Shown one piece after another: positions 9,163 to 17,988 of a stretch of 64,000 bases of DNA (position 1 is the first letter of the stretch; every line of letters begins with the position of its first letter). The stretch lies in contig CP116227.1 of assembly GCA_038184435.1 (NCBI GenBank), forward strand, positions 3,687,501 through 3,751,500. Reading direction: 5' to 3'. The stretch comes from Nocardioides alkalitolerans. GTDB taxonomy: Bacteria; Actinomycetota; Actinomycetes; Propionibacteriales; Nocardioidaceae. Below the pieces are notes generated by a model. The model was not told the DNA's origin. It worked only from the letters and a program-made list of their open reading frames with translations, and searched no databases. Both the position numbers and the translations under genes were made by a program.

Positions 9163-10331
9163 TGGGGAACGATCAGATCGCCGTGGCGATGGTGGGCCAC
9201 GCCTTCATGGGGGCGGCCCACTCCCACGCCTGGCGCACCGCCGGCCACTTCTTCGACCTGCCCGCGACGCCCGTGCTGCGGGTGGTGTGCGGCCGGGACG
9301 CCGAGCGGGCGGCGGCCGCCGCCGACCGGCTCGGCTGGGAGGAGTCGGCCACGGACTGGAAGGAGGTCGTCGGGCGCGACGACGTCGACCTGGTCGACAT
9401 CTGCACGCCCGGCGACACCCACGCCGAGATCGCCATCGCCGCCCTCGAGGCCGGCAAGCACGTGCTCTGCGAGAAGCCGCTGGCCAACACGGTCGCCGAG
9501 GCCGAGGCGATGGCGGCCGCCGCGGAGGCGGCGGCGGCCCGTGGCGTCCGCGCCATGGTCGGCTTCACCTACCGTCGCGTGCCGGCGGTCGCCTACGCCC
9601 GGCAGCTCGTGGCGGAGGGCCGCCTCGGGGAGGTGCGGCACGTGCGGGCGGTCTACCTGCAGGACTGGATCGCCGACCCCGACGCACCGATGTCGTGGCG
9701 GCTCGAGAAGGACAAGGCCGGCTCGGGCGCCCTCGGCGACATCGGGGCGCACATCGTCGACATGGCGCAGTTCATCACCGGCGACCGGCTCACCAGCGTC
9801 ACCGGGCAACTGCGGACCTTCGTGCACGAGCGGCCGCTCGCCGCAGAGCACGCGGGCCTCGGCGGCACCGCCGGCAGCGGCCGGGGGACGGTGACCGTCG
9901 ACGACGCCGCCACGTTCCTCGGCACCTTCGCCGGGGGAGCCATGGCGGTGTTCGAGGCCACCCGCTTCGCCACCGGTCGCAAGAACGCCATCCGCATCGA
10001 GGTCAACGGGTCGCTGGGCAGCCTGGCGTTCGACTTCGAGGACATGAACGTGCTGCAGCTCCACGACGCGCGCGACCCCGCGCCGTACGCCGGCTTCCGC
10101 CGGATCCTCGTGACCGAGCCGGAGCACCCGTACGTCGCGGCCTGGTGGCCGGCCGGCCACGGGCTCGGCTACGAGCACGGATTCACCCACCAGGTCGTCG
10201 ACCTCGTCACCGCCATCGGTGCCGGCGTCGACCCCACGCCCACCTTCGCCGACGGTCTCCAGGTCCAGCGCGTGCTGGCCGCCGTCGAGGAGAGCTCGAC
10301 CACCCGACAGTGGCAGGAGATCCCGTCGTGA
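9162..10331 (+). CDS. Gfo/Idh/MocA-family sugar oxidoreductase
   Basis: A 389-residue NAD(P)-dependent dehydrogenase. The Rossmann start IAVAMVGHAFMGAAHSHAW is followed by VDICTPGDTHAEIAIAALEAGKHVLCEKPLA, the diagnostic motif with the catalytic EKP lysine. The C-terminal half matches the substrate-binding alpha/beta domain (GSGALGDIGAHIVDMAQFI). It likely oxidises or epimerises a sugar or sugar derivative imported by the upstream ABC system. The ATG shares one base with the stop of the binding-protein gene, and the stop overlaps the xylA GTG, so it is embedded in the operon. Substrate cannot be read from the sequence. Confidence 0.9.
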   Translation: MGNDQIAVAMVGHAFMGAAHSHAWRTAGHFFDLPATPVLRVVCGRDAERAAAAADRLGWEESATDWKEVVGRDDVDLVDICTPGDTHAEIAIAALEAGKHVLCEKPLANTVAEAEAMAAAAEAAAARGVRAMVGFTYRRVPAVAYARQLVAEGRLGEVRHVRAVYLQDWIADPDAPMSWRLEKDKAGSGALGDIGAHIVDMAQFITGDRLTSVTGQLRTFVHERPLAAEHAGLGGTAGSGRGTVTVDDAATFLGTFAGGAMAVFEATRFATGRKNAIRIEVNGSLGSLAFDFEDMNVLQLHDARDPAPYAGFRRILVTEPEHPYVAAWWPAGHGLGYEHGFTHQVVDLVTAIGAGVDPTPTFADGLQVQRVLAAVEESSTTRQWQEIPS

Positions 10332-11512
10332 CCCCCAGCAGCAGTGTCCCGTCCGACCGCTTCACCCCCCGACCCGAGGACAAGTTCTCCTTCGGGCTCT
10401 GGACCGTGGGCTGGGAGGGCGTCGACGTCTTCGGGCCCGCGTCGCGGGCGGCCCTCGACCCCGTCGAGTCGGTGCGCCGGCTCGCCGACATCGGGGCGGC
10501 GGCGGTGACCTTCCACGACGACGACCTCGTGCCCGACGACGCGACCCGCGACCACACGCTCGAGCGCTTCGGCAAGGCGCTGGCCGACACCGGACTGCGC
10601 GTCGAGATGGTCACCACCAACCTGTTCGGCCCGCCGGTCTTCAAGGAGGGCGCGCTGACGGCGAACAACCGCGACGTACGGCGCTACGCGATCGCCAAGG
10701 TGCTCCGCAACATCGACCTCGCCGCGTCGCTCGGCGCCGACACGTTCGTGCTGTGGGGCGGCCGCGAGGGCGCCGAGCACGGCGCGTCCAAGAACGTGCA
10801 GACCGCGCTGGCGCGGATGGCGGAGGCGGTCGACATGTTCTGCGCCTACTCCCGCGAGCAGGGCTACGACCTGCGCTTCGCCCTCGAGCCGAAGCCCAAC
10901 GAGCCGCGCGGCGACATCCTGCTGCCGACGATCGGGCACGCCCTGGCCTTCATCGGTGCGCTCGACCACGCCGACATGGTCGGCCTCAACCCCGAGGTGG
11001 GCCACGAGGAGATGGCGGGCCTCAACTTCGCCCACGGCATCAGCCAGGCGCTGTGGCACGACAAGCTGTTCCACGTCGACCTCAACGGCCAGCACGGTCC
11101 GCGCTTCGACCAGGACCTCCGCTTCGGCGCCGGCAACCTGCGCGGCGCGTTCTGGACGGTCGACGCCCTCCTGGGCGGCGGGGGCGGGCGGGCCTACGAC
11201 GGCTACGTCCACTTCGACTTCAAGCCGCCGCGCAGCGAGGCCGACGGCGGCGTCTGGGACTCCGCCCGGGCGTGCATGCGCAACTACCTCGTGCTGCGCG
11301 AGAAGGTGCAGGCCTTCCGCGCCGACCCCGAGGTCGCGGCCGCGCTCGAGGCCGCGGAGGTCCCGGCCCTCGACGTACCGGCCCTGGCGCCGGGGGAGTC
11401 GCTCGCGGACCTCCGCGCCGCGGCCCACGACCCCGCGGCGCTGGCGCTGCGCGAGGTCGGCATGGAGGCCCTCGACCAGCTCGCCATGGAGCACCTGCTC
11501 GGCGTGCGCTGA
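10328..11512 (+). CDS. xylA: Xylose isomerase, actinobacterial class I type
   Basis: A 394-residue TIM-barrel isomerase converting D-xylose to D-xylulose with two divalent metals. It tracks the Streptomyces enzyme closely: FSFGLWTVGWEGVDVFG, VTFHDDDLVPDD with the catalytic His, VLWGGREGAE, FALEPKPNEPRGDI with metal-binding Glu, GLNPEVGHEEMAGLNF, and FHVDLNGQ with metal-binding Asp. The length is normal. The GTG at 10328 lies inside the preceding stop codon (GTGA). With xylB at 2581 it completes the isomerase pathway into the pentose phosphate pool. Confidence 0.96.
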   Translation: MTPSSSVPSDRFTPRPEDKFSFGLWTVGWEGVDVFGPASRAALDPVESVRRLADIGAAAVTFHDDDLVPDDATRDHTLERFGKALADTGLRVEMVTTNLFGPPVFKEGALTANNRDVRRYAIAKVLRNIDLAASLGADTFVLWGGREGAEHGASKNVQTALARMAEAVDMFCAYSREQGYDLRFALEPKPNEPRGDILLPTIGHALAFIGALDHADMVGLNPEVGHEEMAGLNFAHGISQALWHDKLFHVDLNGQHGPRFDQDLRFGAGNLRGAFWTVDALLGGGGGRAYDGYVHFDFKPPRSEADGGVWDSARACMRNYLVLREKVQAFRADPEVAAALEAAEVPALDVPALAPGESLADLRAAAHDPAALALREVGMEALDQLAMEHLLGVR

Positions 11513-11567
11513 GCCGCGCCGTCCCCTCACCCGCACCTGTCCGCAGCACCCGACGAAGGAGCCGACG

Positions 11568-12575
11568 ATGCCTCGACCGATCACCCTGTTCACCGGCCAG
11601 TGGGCCGACCTGCCGCTGGAGGAGGTGGCGAAGCTGGCGGCGGGGTGGGGGTACGACGGGCTCGAGCTGGCCTGCTGGGGTGACCACCTCGACCCCTGGC
11701 GGGCGGCGGAGGACGACGCCTACGTGCAGGACCGCCTCGACCTGCTGGAGCGCCACGGCCTGCAGCTGTTCGCGATCTCCAACCACCTCAAGGGCCAGGC
11801 GGTCTGCGACGACCCGATCGACGCCCGCCACCAGGCCATCGTGTCGTCGCGGGTCTGGGGCGACGGCGACCCGGAGGGCGTGCGGCAACGTGCGGCCGAG
11901 GAGATGAAGATGACGGCCCGCGCGGCGCAGCGGCTCGGCGTGAGCACCGTGGTCGGGTTCACGGGCTCGTCGATCTGGAAGTACGTCGCCATGTTCCCGC
12001 CGGCGACGGAGGAGATGGTGGACGCGGGCTACCAGGACTTCGCCGACCGCTGGAACCCGATCCTCGACGTCTTCGACGAGTGCGGCGTGCGGTTCGCCCA
12101 CGAGGTGCACCCCTCGGAGATCGCCTACGACTACTGGACGACCGTGCGGGCGCTCGAGGCGATCGGGCACCGGGAGGCGTTCGGGCTGAACTGGGACCCG
12201 TCGCACTTCGTGTGGCAGGACCTCGACCCCGTCGGGTTCCTCTGGGACTTCAAGGACCGGATCTACCACGTCGACTGCAAGGACGCGAAGCGCCAGACCG
12301 GCAACGGCCGCAACGGCCGGATGGGGTCGCACCTGCCGTGGGCCGACCCGCGGCGCGGCTGGGACTTCGTGTCCACCGGCCACGGCGACGTCCCGTGGGA
12401 GGCGTCGTTCCGGATGCTCAACACGATCGGCTACGCCGGCCCCATCTCGGTGGAGTGGGAGGACGCCGGGATGGACCGGCTCGTCGGTGCGCCCGAGGCG
12501 CTGGAGTTCGTGCGGCGGTTGGCGTTCGACCCGCCGTCCGCCGCGTTCGACGCGGCGTTCTCGAGCGCTACCTGA
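11568..12575 (+). CDS. Sugar phosphate isomerase/epimerase (AP endonuclease 2-like TIM barrel)
   Basis: A 335-residue protein of the xylose isomerase-like TIM-barrel family (IolE/IolH/epimerase group). Landmarks are WGYDGLELACWGDH, the barrel-strand Glu in FAHEVHPSEIAYD, GLNWDPSHFVWQ and YHVDCKDAK, which supply the divalent-metal ligands Glu, Asp, His and Asp/Glu. Such proteins often accompany Gfo/Idh dehydrogenases in sugar or inositol catabolism, as here. The ATG follows an AAGGAG site 55 bases after xylA, so it is probably the last gene of the operon. Its 3' end overlaps the convergent condensation-domain gene by 8 bases. Confidence 0.88.
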   Translation: MPRPITLFTGQWADLPLEEVAKLAAGWGYDGLELACWGDHLDPWRAAEDDAYVQDRLDLLERHGLQLFAISNHLKGQAVCDDPIDARHQAIVSSRVWGDGDPEGVRQRAAEEMKMTARAAQRLGVSTVVGFTGSSIWKYVAMFPPATEEMVDAGYQDFADRWNPILDVFDECGVRFAHEVHPSEIAYDYWTTVRALEAIGHREAFGLNWDPSHFVWQDLDPVGFLWDFKDRIYHVDCKDAKRQTGNGRNGRMGSHLPWADPRRGWDFVSTGHGDVPWEASFRMLNTIGYAGPISVEWEDAGMDRLVGAPEALEFVRRLAFDPPSAAFDAAFSSAT

Positions 12576-13890
12576 GGCGGGCGACGAGCGCGTCGAGCCA
12601 GCCGCCGACGTTGCGGCGCGCCTCGTGGGTGTCGGGGTAGCGGCAGCGCAGGTGCAGGCCCGAGTCGTCGAGCACGAACCAGAGCATGACGCCGTCGGTG
12701 CGGATCGCGGCGCCGACGTACTGCGCCTCGAGGCCCACGGAGTCCACCCGCACGGGGAGGCGCCGGAGGTCGAGCCAGGAGATGGCGAACATGCCGGGTG
12801 CCGCCGGCATGCCGCCCCACGGGGCCAGCACGTCGGCGAGCGGCCACGACCCGAGCCGTACCGCCTCCTTCACGGCAGCCGCGCACGCGTGGGGGTCGGG
12901 ATCGGGGGACTCGATCACCGCGTTCGTGATGAACCAGCCGACCGAGTCGTGCCAGGTCGCGCCGCTCTCGGGGGTGGGGGTGCGGCTGTGCACCGGGAAG
13001 ACGGCCCGGAGCGGCTCGCCCGCGAGCTCGCGGGTCACCTCGGTCATGGCCGCCACCACGAGGGCCAGCGTGGAGACCCCCAGCTCGCGGGCGCGGGAGC
13101 CGATCGCGGCCGTCTCGTCGACGTCGAGCACGTCGCGCACCTCGACCCGCTCGGGCTGCTCCGACGCCACGTCGCCGAGGGGGAGGGGGAAGCAGGGCAT
13201 CACGTCCCCGCACGCGGCGAGGATCTCGGCCCACCGGCCGCGTACGTCGTCGGGCGCGGCCGGCCGGTCCTCCAGCGCCCGCGTGTGCTCGGCGAAGGCG
13301 GGGACGGTGGGGCGCTCGGTGCCGGTGCCGGTGCCGTTGCCGTTGTCGGTGCTCGCCTCGCCTGGGTTCAGCGCCGCGAGCAGGTCGCGGACGATGACGA
13401 GCATCGACCACATGTCGACGTGGGCGTGGTCGGCGCCGATCACGACCGTGGGGCCGTCGGCCGTCTCGAGCACGCAGAGCCGGTGGGACGGTGCCTGGTA
13501 GGGCGAGCACGCGGCGTCGAGCACCTCGCGCAGGGCGTCGTTGACGGCCTGCCCGGGGGCGATCTCGTGCTCCACCCAGGCGCCGGGGGCGAGGGCGATG
13601 TCGTGGAGCTCCGGTGCGTCGCCCGGCCCCGGCCCGGGGGAGAACGCGGAACGCAGGGTGCCGTGGCGGGCCACCACCGCCATCCAGGCCGCGGCGAGCC
13701 GGTCGCGCTCCACCGGCCCGCGGAGGCGGAACGACAGCGCCATCCAGCTGCCCGCCCGGTCGCCGGCGCCGACGTGGCGCCCCTGGTCGAACGAGACGGG
13801 GAGCGCGGTGCCGCGCTCGCCGACGGTGACGTCGTACCCCCACAGCCGGCCGAACGGGAGCCGCAGGTGCGCCACGTTGGTCAGCCGCAT
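12568..13890 (-). CDS. Stand-alone condensation-domain (CoA/carrier-dependent acyltransferase-like) protein
   Basis: A 440-residue protein with the fold signature of nonribosomal peptide synthetase condensation domains and PapA-type acyltransferases. The region corresponding to HHxxxDG reads DHAHVDMWS (near 165-173): the second His and the Asp are kept and the terminal Gly is replaced. A later VGWFITNAVI matches the conserved NxR/FxN region. No adenylation or carrier domain accompanies it and no synthetase genes are nearby, so it may transfer an acyl or aminoacyl group on a small molecule. A linker (about 180-191) is encoded by hexamer repeats. It is divergent from the hydrolase at 13931. Confidence 0.72.
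   Translation of the reverse strand: MRLTNVAHLRLPFGRLWGYDVTVGERGTALPVSFDQGRHVGAGDRAGSWMALSFRLRGPVERDRLAAAWMAVVARHGTLRSAFSPGPGPGDAPELHDIALAPGAWVEHEIAPGQAVNDALREVLDAACSPYQAPSHRLCVLETADGPTVVIGADHAHVDMWSMLVIVRDLLAALNPGEASTDNGNGTGTGTERPTVPAFAEHTRALEDRPAAPDDVRGRWAEILAACGDVMPCFPLPLGDVASEQPERVEVRDVLDVDETAAIGSRARELGVSTLALVVAAMTEVTRELAGEPLRAVFPVHSRTPTPESGATWHDSVGWFITNAVIESPDPDPHACAAAVKEAVRLGSWPLADVLAPWGGMPAAPGMFAISWLDLRRLPVRVDSVGLEAQYVGAAIRTDGVMLWFVLDDSGLHLRCRYPDTHEARRNVGGWLDALVARLR
13318..13353. repeat. Hexanucleotide tandem repeat (GGTGCC-type, six units)
   Basis: Three perfect GGTGCC units (13318-13335) followed by GTTGCC, GTTGTC and GGTGCT. Read on the minus strand it encodes the Thr-Gly/Asn-Gly linker of the condensation-domain protein. 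Slippage changes the linker by two residues at a time without shifting the frame. Confidence 0.8.
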
Positions 13891-13930
13891 GGCCGTACCC
13901 TAGGCGGACCCGCCCACCCCAGGAGCAGCC

Positions 13931-14713
13931 GTGCCGACGTTCGCCGTCCCCGGGGCCGAGCTCGACGTCGAGCTGAGCGACGAGGGGGGTCACCCCGTCG
14001 TGCAGCTCCACGGCCTCACGTCCAGCCGCCACCGCGACCGCCTGCTCGACCTCGACCTGGGACGGGGGCTGAGCGGCACCCGGCTGCTGCGCTACGACGC
14101 CCGCGGCCACGGACGCTCCACCGGCCGCGCCGTCCCCGAGGACTACCGCTGGACCGTGCTCGCCGACGACCTCCTCCGGCTGCTCGACTACTGGTTCCCC
14201 GGCGAGCGCGTCCACGGCGTCGGACCGTCGATGGGCTGCGCGACGCTGCTGCACGCCGCCGTGCGCGACCCCGACCGCTTCGACGGCCTGACCCTGCTCG
14301 TTCCGCCGACGGCGTGGGAGTCGCGCGTGGCGAAGGCCGAGGACTACCGGCGGGCCGCCGTCGTCGTGGAGGAGCAGGGCATGGCGGCGTTCGTCGAGGC
14401 CGGGCGCGCGGCCCCCCGACCGCCGGCGACCGTCGAGGCCCCCGAGACCGTGCCCGACGTGGACGAGGCGCTGCTGCCCGCGCTGTTCCGCGGCGCCGCA
14501 CTGTGCGACCTCCCCGACCGTACGGCGATCGCCCGCCTCCGCGTGCCCACCACCGTGCTCGCCTGGACCGAGGACCCCGCCCACCCGCTGTCGACGGCCG
14601 AGACGCTCGCGTCGCTGATCCCGGGAGTGGTGCTGGAGGTCGCCAGCACACCGGCCGACGTCGCCCGGTGGCCCGGGATCCTCCGCGACGACGTGGCGCG
14701 GCATCAGCCGTAG
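13931..14713 (+). CDS. Alpha/beta-fold hydrolase
   Basis: A 260-residue alpha/beta hydrolase. The oxyanion region is VVQLHGLTSS, the Arg/Gly-rich strand RYDARGHGRSTG is typical, and the nucleophile elbow is GPSMGCA (Ser near 99). The acidic residue is probably in WTEDPAHPLS. The usual catalytic His near the C-terminus, normally in a GH motif, is not obvious; that position reads ASTPADVARW, so activity may be altered or His may come from the final HQP. It starts with GTG at 13931, divergent from the condensation-domain gene. Its end overlaps the convergent DUF222 gene by 10 bases. The substrate is unknown. Confidence 0.82.
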   Translation: MPTFAVPGAELDVELSDEGGHPVVQLHGLTSSRHRDRLLDLDLGRGLSGTRLLRYDARGHGRSTGRAVPEDYRWTVLADDLLRLLDYWFPGERVHGVGPSMGCATLLHAAVRDPDRFDGLTLLVPPTAWESRVAKAEDYRRAAVVVEEQGMAAFVEAGRAAPRPPATVEAPETVPDVDEALLPALFRGAALCDLPDRTAIARLRVPTTVLAWTEDPAHPLSTAETLASLIPGVVLEVASTPADVARWPGILRDDVARHQP

Positions 14714-16092
14714 CGATCTGCGAACGCCAGCATCAGCCGGGCCTCGTTCTCGGAGCAGGGGTGGGTGCCGGTCGGTCCTGTGGTGAAGCCGAGGCCGTTC
14801 GGGGTGAGCCAGACGTAGTGGCCGGGGGCGCGTTGTCTTGCTTGGTAGCCGGCGTGGGTCTTCCAGCGGTGGTGGCGGCGGACGAGGGGGCCGGAGTTGT
14901 GGGTGCCGGTCTGCTCCTCTCCGCGTTCTGGATTGAACGGGGTGGGGTGGTCGTAGTCGACGTTGCGGCTGGTGGAGGTGGCGTAGGGCCAGTAGTCGCC
15001 GCCGGTGATGAGGTGCACCCGTTCTTTCACCGCTTCGGGGTGTTCGTAGGCGGTGGTGCGGACGGCGTCGGCGAGGTCGATGACCGGCTTGACGGTCACG
15101 TTCGTCGTCGCGAGGAGCTGGTGGAGGGCGCCGAGGGTGCGGGGCCCGAGGTTCTCGACGCGGGCGACGCCCTGGGTGTCGAGGAGGGTGGCTTCGTGGA
15201 GGTGGACGTAGAGCGTGGCCTTGGGGCGGAGCCTGGTCAGGTCGGTGCTCCGGAGGGCATCGAGGACGTCAGCGGGCAACGCGGTCGCGCGTGAGGGCTC
15301 GAGGGGCTCGTCGTCGGTGACCGGCTCCGGCGCGACTGCGGTCCCAGCGGGAGCAGCGGCCTCGTGCTCGACGAGCAGCGCGAGGAGCTCGGCCGGCCGC
15401 GCGAGATACCCCAGCGCGATGGCCCGGACCTCGTCCGCGCTCGCATCCGGGTGGCCCGGAGCGATGATCTCCGCGACTCGGGTGACGGTGGCCTGCACCC
15501 ACGCCGCATCCCCGGCATCCAACCGGGCGATCAACGTGCGCAGACCGTACTCGTCGGTCCGCCCCAGAGCCACGTAGCGCCGTCGCTTCTCCTCCTCCAC
15601 GCGCTGCTCGTGCAGAGCAGGGTCGGCCTCGATCACCTTCGCCTCGGCCACCGTCAACACGCGGCCGGGTGCCTCGGTCGCGATCATCCGCGCCACCGCG
15701 ACGTCCACGATCCCGACCACCGAGCACGGGAGGTGGCGCGACATGCGGGCGACCTTCCGCGCGACGTACACCTCCGCGCCACCCTCCTGCACCACCCGCA
15801 ACGTCAACGGGAGACGGTGCTGCAGGTCCAGCACGTCGGCCAGGGCGTTGATCGTCGCCGCCACCCCGGCACTGCGCGCGAGGGCGATCTCACCCAGCGC
15901 GTGGTCCTGCACCCGCGGCGTACCCTCCCCACCCACCATCACCAACGGGTTCCGCAGACGGGTGGACTCCCCCGAGTGCACCGCCGCCCACGCGCTGATC
16001 ACCTCCAGGTCACGCACCTCCGCCAACCGGCGGGCGCGCACCGCCTCAGCGGCTGCATCCAGCAACCCACGAGGCGAGAGATGGTCGAACAT
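14704..16092 (-). CDS. DUF222/13E12-type protein with HNH-like C-terminus
   Basis: A 462-residue member of the actinobacterial DUF222 family, which is often multicopy and carries a C-terminal HNH nuclease fold. The N-terminal helical DUF222 region spans about residues 10-200 (LQHRLPLTLRV, VARKVARMSRHLP). The C-terminal part has NVDYDHPTPFNP, THNSGPLVRRHHRWKTHAG and GLGFTTGPTG, the form in this subgroup. The usual CxxC zinc pair of HNH proteins is absent. The open frame extends to 16140; the ATG at 16092 is preferred because the family alignment begins there. A second, divergent family member lies at 53386. Biological role is not established. Confidence 0.8.
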   Translation of the reverse strand: MFDHLSPRGLLDAAAEAVRARRLAEVRDLEVISAWAAVHSGESTRLRNPLVMVGGEGTPRVQDHALGEIALARSAGVAATINALADVLDLQHRLPLTLRVVQEGGAEVYVARKVARMSRHLPCSVVGIVDVAVARMIATEAPGRVLTVAEAKVIEADPALHEQRVEEEKRRRYVALGRTDEYGLRTLIARLDAGDAAWVQATVTRVAEIIAPGHPDASADEVRAIALGYLARPAELLALLVEHEAAAPAGTAVAPEPVTDDEPLEPSRATALPADVLDALRSTDLTRLRPKATLYVHLHEATLLDTQGVARVENLGPRTLGALHQLLATTNVTVKPVIDLADAVRTTAYEHPEAVKERVHLITGGDYWPYATSTSRNVDYDHPTPFNPERGEEQTGTHNSGPLVRRHHRWKTHAGYQARQRAPGHYVWLTPNGLGFTTGPTGTHPCSENEARLMLAFADRYG

Positions 16093-16214
16093 GTGTGCGA
16101 GTCTACGCGCGCCCGCCGCCACCCGCCAGCGCGAATCCACAGGTCCGGCCGCGGATCGGCCAGGGGGTGCGCTACCTTCACTCCACAGTTTTGAACGTGT
16201 TCAAAGGAGCGCTG

Positions 16215-16505
16215 ATGGACGAGCCCATCCGCTGGCCGGTGGCCACGGTGATCATGGCGGCGATGCCGACCGTCGCGCTCCTCGCCTGGTGGCCGTTCGC
16301 GACCGTCGGGATCGCGGCGCCGTACCTCGTGCTCCTCGTGGCGGCGATCGCGGCGAGTGTCCTGCTCTCCCGCCCGCGCCGGGGACCGCTCGCCCGCTCG
16401 GTGGGGGCCGGGCTGGCGGCAGGCCTGGGGGCGATCGTCAGCGTCTTCGTGCTGTTCGCCCCGGCCCTCGCCCTCGGCACCGTCCTGGGCGGTGGCAGCG
16501 TATGA
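16215..16505 (+). CDS. Small integral membrane protein
   Basis: A 96-residue unrecognised protein. It holds three predicted membrane segments (about 8-26, 28-47 and 60-90) separated by a basic loop (SRPRRGPLARS). The ATG is preceded by AAGGAG at optimal spacing. It ends in ATGA with the next gene, also a small membrane protein, so the two are probably translated together and may form a complex. No domain is recognisable. Confidence 0.65.
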   Translation: MDEPIRWPVATVIMAAMPTVALLAWWPFATVGIAAPYLVLLVAAIAASVLLSRPRRGPLARSVGAGLAAGLGAIVSVFVLFAPALALGTVLGGGSV

Positions 16506-16765
16506 GCTGGTTCGGTCCCTCCAGCCTCGCCGGGGTGCTGCTGGGCGCCTACGGGATGGTCGTCATGGCGGCAGCACTGTCGCAGCGGGAGGCGGGCGCC
16601 GGCGCGCTCGTCGTGGGTCTCGTCGTCGCGACCGTGGCTGCGCTGGCTATCGCGCGCGTCAGTCGGGTCGGATGGATCCGGCACGTCGCCACGGGGGTGG
16701 TCTGCGGGATCGCGGGTGCGGTCCTGCTGAACGCGTTCCTCGGGGACTGGGTCGTCGCGTTCTGA
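16502..16765 (+). CDS. Small integral membrane protein
   Basis: An 87-residue protein, mostly hydrophobic, with three candidate membrane segments (about 7-25, 30-50 and 62-83) and one Arg-containing loop (IARVSRVGWIRH). Its ATG overlaps the stop of the preceding gene by four bases. No family is recognisable. The pair resembles subunits of small efflux or membrane-accessory proteins, but nothing in the sequence assigns a function. Confidence 0.6.
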   Translation: MSWFGPSSLAGVLLGAYGMVVMAAALSQREAGAGALVVGLVVATVAALAIARVSRVGWIRHVATGVVCGIAGAVLLNAFLGDWVVAF

Positions 16766-16823
16766 TCCGCAGCGCGTTCGCGCCGCAGGCGCTCGGCCCA
16801 GTGTCGCGGCCTAGGGTGACCAG

Positions 16824-17354
16824 ATGCCTCTCTTCGAGCTCGACGGTGTCGCCCCGACCATCCATCCCGACGCGTGGGTCGCGGAGACCGCGACGATCGT
16901 CGGCGACGTACGCCTCGGTGCGGGCGCGAGCGTCTGGTACGGCGCGGTCGTCCGCGGCGACGTCGGCACCATCACCATCGGCGAGGGCTCGAACGTGCAG
17001 GACGGGTCCGTGCTCCACCTCGTGTCGGGCACCCACCTGCGGATCGGCTCGGGCAGCACCGTCGCGCACGGCTGCATCGTCCACTGCCTCGAGGTCGGCG
17101 ACGGCACCCTCATCGGCAACGGCTCGACCGTGCTCGACGGCGCCGTCATCGGCTCCGGGGTGCTCGTCGCGGCCGGCTCCCTCGTGACGCCCGGCACCCA
17201 GGTGCCTGACGGCAGCCTCGTGAAGGGCGCGCCCGCGAAGGTCGTCGGTCCGATCGAGCCCGGCAGCACGGCGGCGGGGATCCTGGAGCGGAACGCGCGG
17301 CAGTACGTCGGGCTCGCCCGCCACCACCGCGCGACGGTGAAGCGGATCGACTAG
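16824..17354 (+). CDS. Gamma-carbonic anhydrase family protein (left-handed beta helix)
   Basis: A 176-residue trimeric hexapeptide-repeat protein of the gamma-carbonic anhydrase/PaaY/YrdA group. The repeats run from about residue 10 to 140 (ETATIVGDVRLGAGASVWYG, VRGDVGTITIGEGSNVQDGS). The zinc ligands are the His in SVLHLVSGTH and the two in VAHGCIVHC. The cytosolic enzyme may hydrate CO2; many members of this short subgroup have weak or unknown activity. It is a separate unit, 58 bases after the membrane-protein pair. Confidence 0.9.
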   Translation: MPLFELDGVAPTIHPDAWVAETATIVGDVRLGAGASVWYGAVVRGDVGTITIGEGSNVQDGSVLHLVSGTHLRIGSGSTVAHGCIVHCLEVGDGTLIGNGSTVLDGAVIGSGVLVAAGSLVTPGTQVPDGSLVKGAPAKVVGPIEPGSTAAGILERNARQYVGLARHHRATVKRID

Positions 17355-17388
17355 GTTCGCGGCCCGCCGACGGGGGTAGAGGGCGGCG

Positions 17389-17988
17389 ATGGATCTGAGC
17401 GCGATGTGGCCCATAGCGGTGTACGCGTCGGTGCTCCCCGTCGCCCAGATGGTCAACGACCGCAAGTGGAGGGGCGACGAGGGACGCGAGCGACTGCTCG
17501 CGCTCGACCCGCTGGCGGCACGCAACGTCCTCGATGCCTACGAGTTCGGCGTGCCCACTCGTCGGTCCCCCCGACGCCGGGCATTGCTGCGGGTCGTGGC
17601 CCTCGCGGTGGTGATCGCGTACGTCGCGTTCGTCGTCCTCAGCTGGGGTTGGGCGGGGCTCGCCCTCCTGACGCCGGTGTTCCTGCTCGGCATCGCGGCC
17701 GGCGTGTCCCGCGCCAAGGTCCGTGCGCACGTCCTCGCCGTGCTCGATGAGCGCGACGACATCGCGACCCGCGAGGTCAGCAGGCGCGGCCGCCGTCGGT
17801 CCGGCCGGATCCTCCTCGTGGCGGGTGTCGCATTCGGTGGCGCGGCCGTCGCGGGTTGGGCTGCGGGACGTTGGGACCACGACGTGCTGTGGGTCGTCAT
17901 GGGCGTGCTCCTCCTCATCTCCTTCGTCCTGCTGCTCGGATCGCTCTGGGCCGTCACGTGGCGCTACGGCGACGAGGAGCCCGCGTGA
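17389..17988 (+). CDS. Membrane protein, first of a three-gene paralogous cassette
   Basis: A 199-residue protein with a soluble N-terminal stretch (MVNDRKWRGDEGRERLLAL), two membrane segments at about 65-100, a cytoplasmic loop RAHVLAVLDERDD, two more segments at 139-185 and the C-terminus TWRYGDEEPA. The next two genes encode relatives with the same plan and nearly the same last seven residues, so the cassette arose by tandem duplication. Its stop is overlapped by the next GTG (GTGA). No known domain; function unknown. Confidence 0.7.
   Translation: MDLSAMWPIAVYASVLPVAQMVNDRKWRGDEGRERLLALDPLAARNVLDAYEFGVPTRRSPRRRALLRVVALAVVIAYVAFVVLSWGWAGLALLTPVFLLGIAAGVSRAKVRAHVLAVLDERDDIATREVSRRGRRRSGRILLVAGVAFGGAAVAGWAAGRWDHDVLWVVMGVLLLISFVLLLGSLWAVTWRYGDEEPA

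Noticed and set aside
13318..13353. Possible CRISPR or regulatory repeat
   Set aside because: Six-base units within a coding linker, with no spacers; treated as a coding microsatellite.
14704..16092. Mobile intron or inserted element
   Set aside because: DUF222/HNH proteins recall homing nucleases, but no flanking repeats, intron or target duplication were seen here or at 53386.
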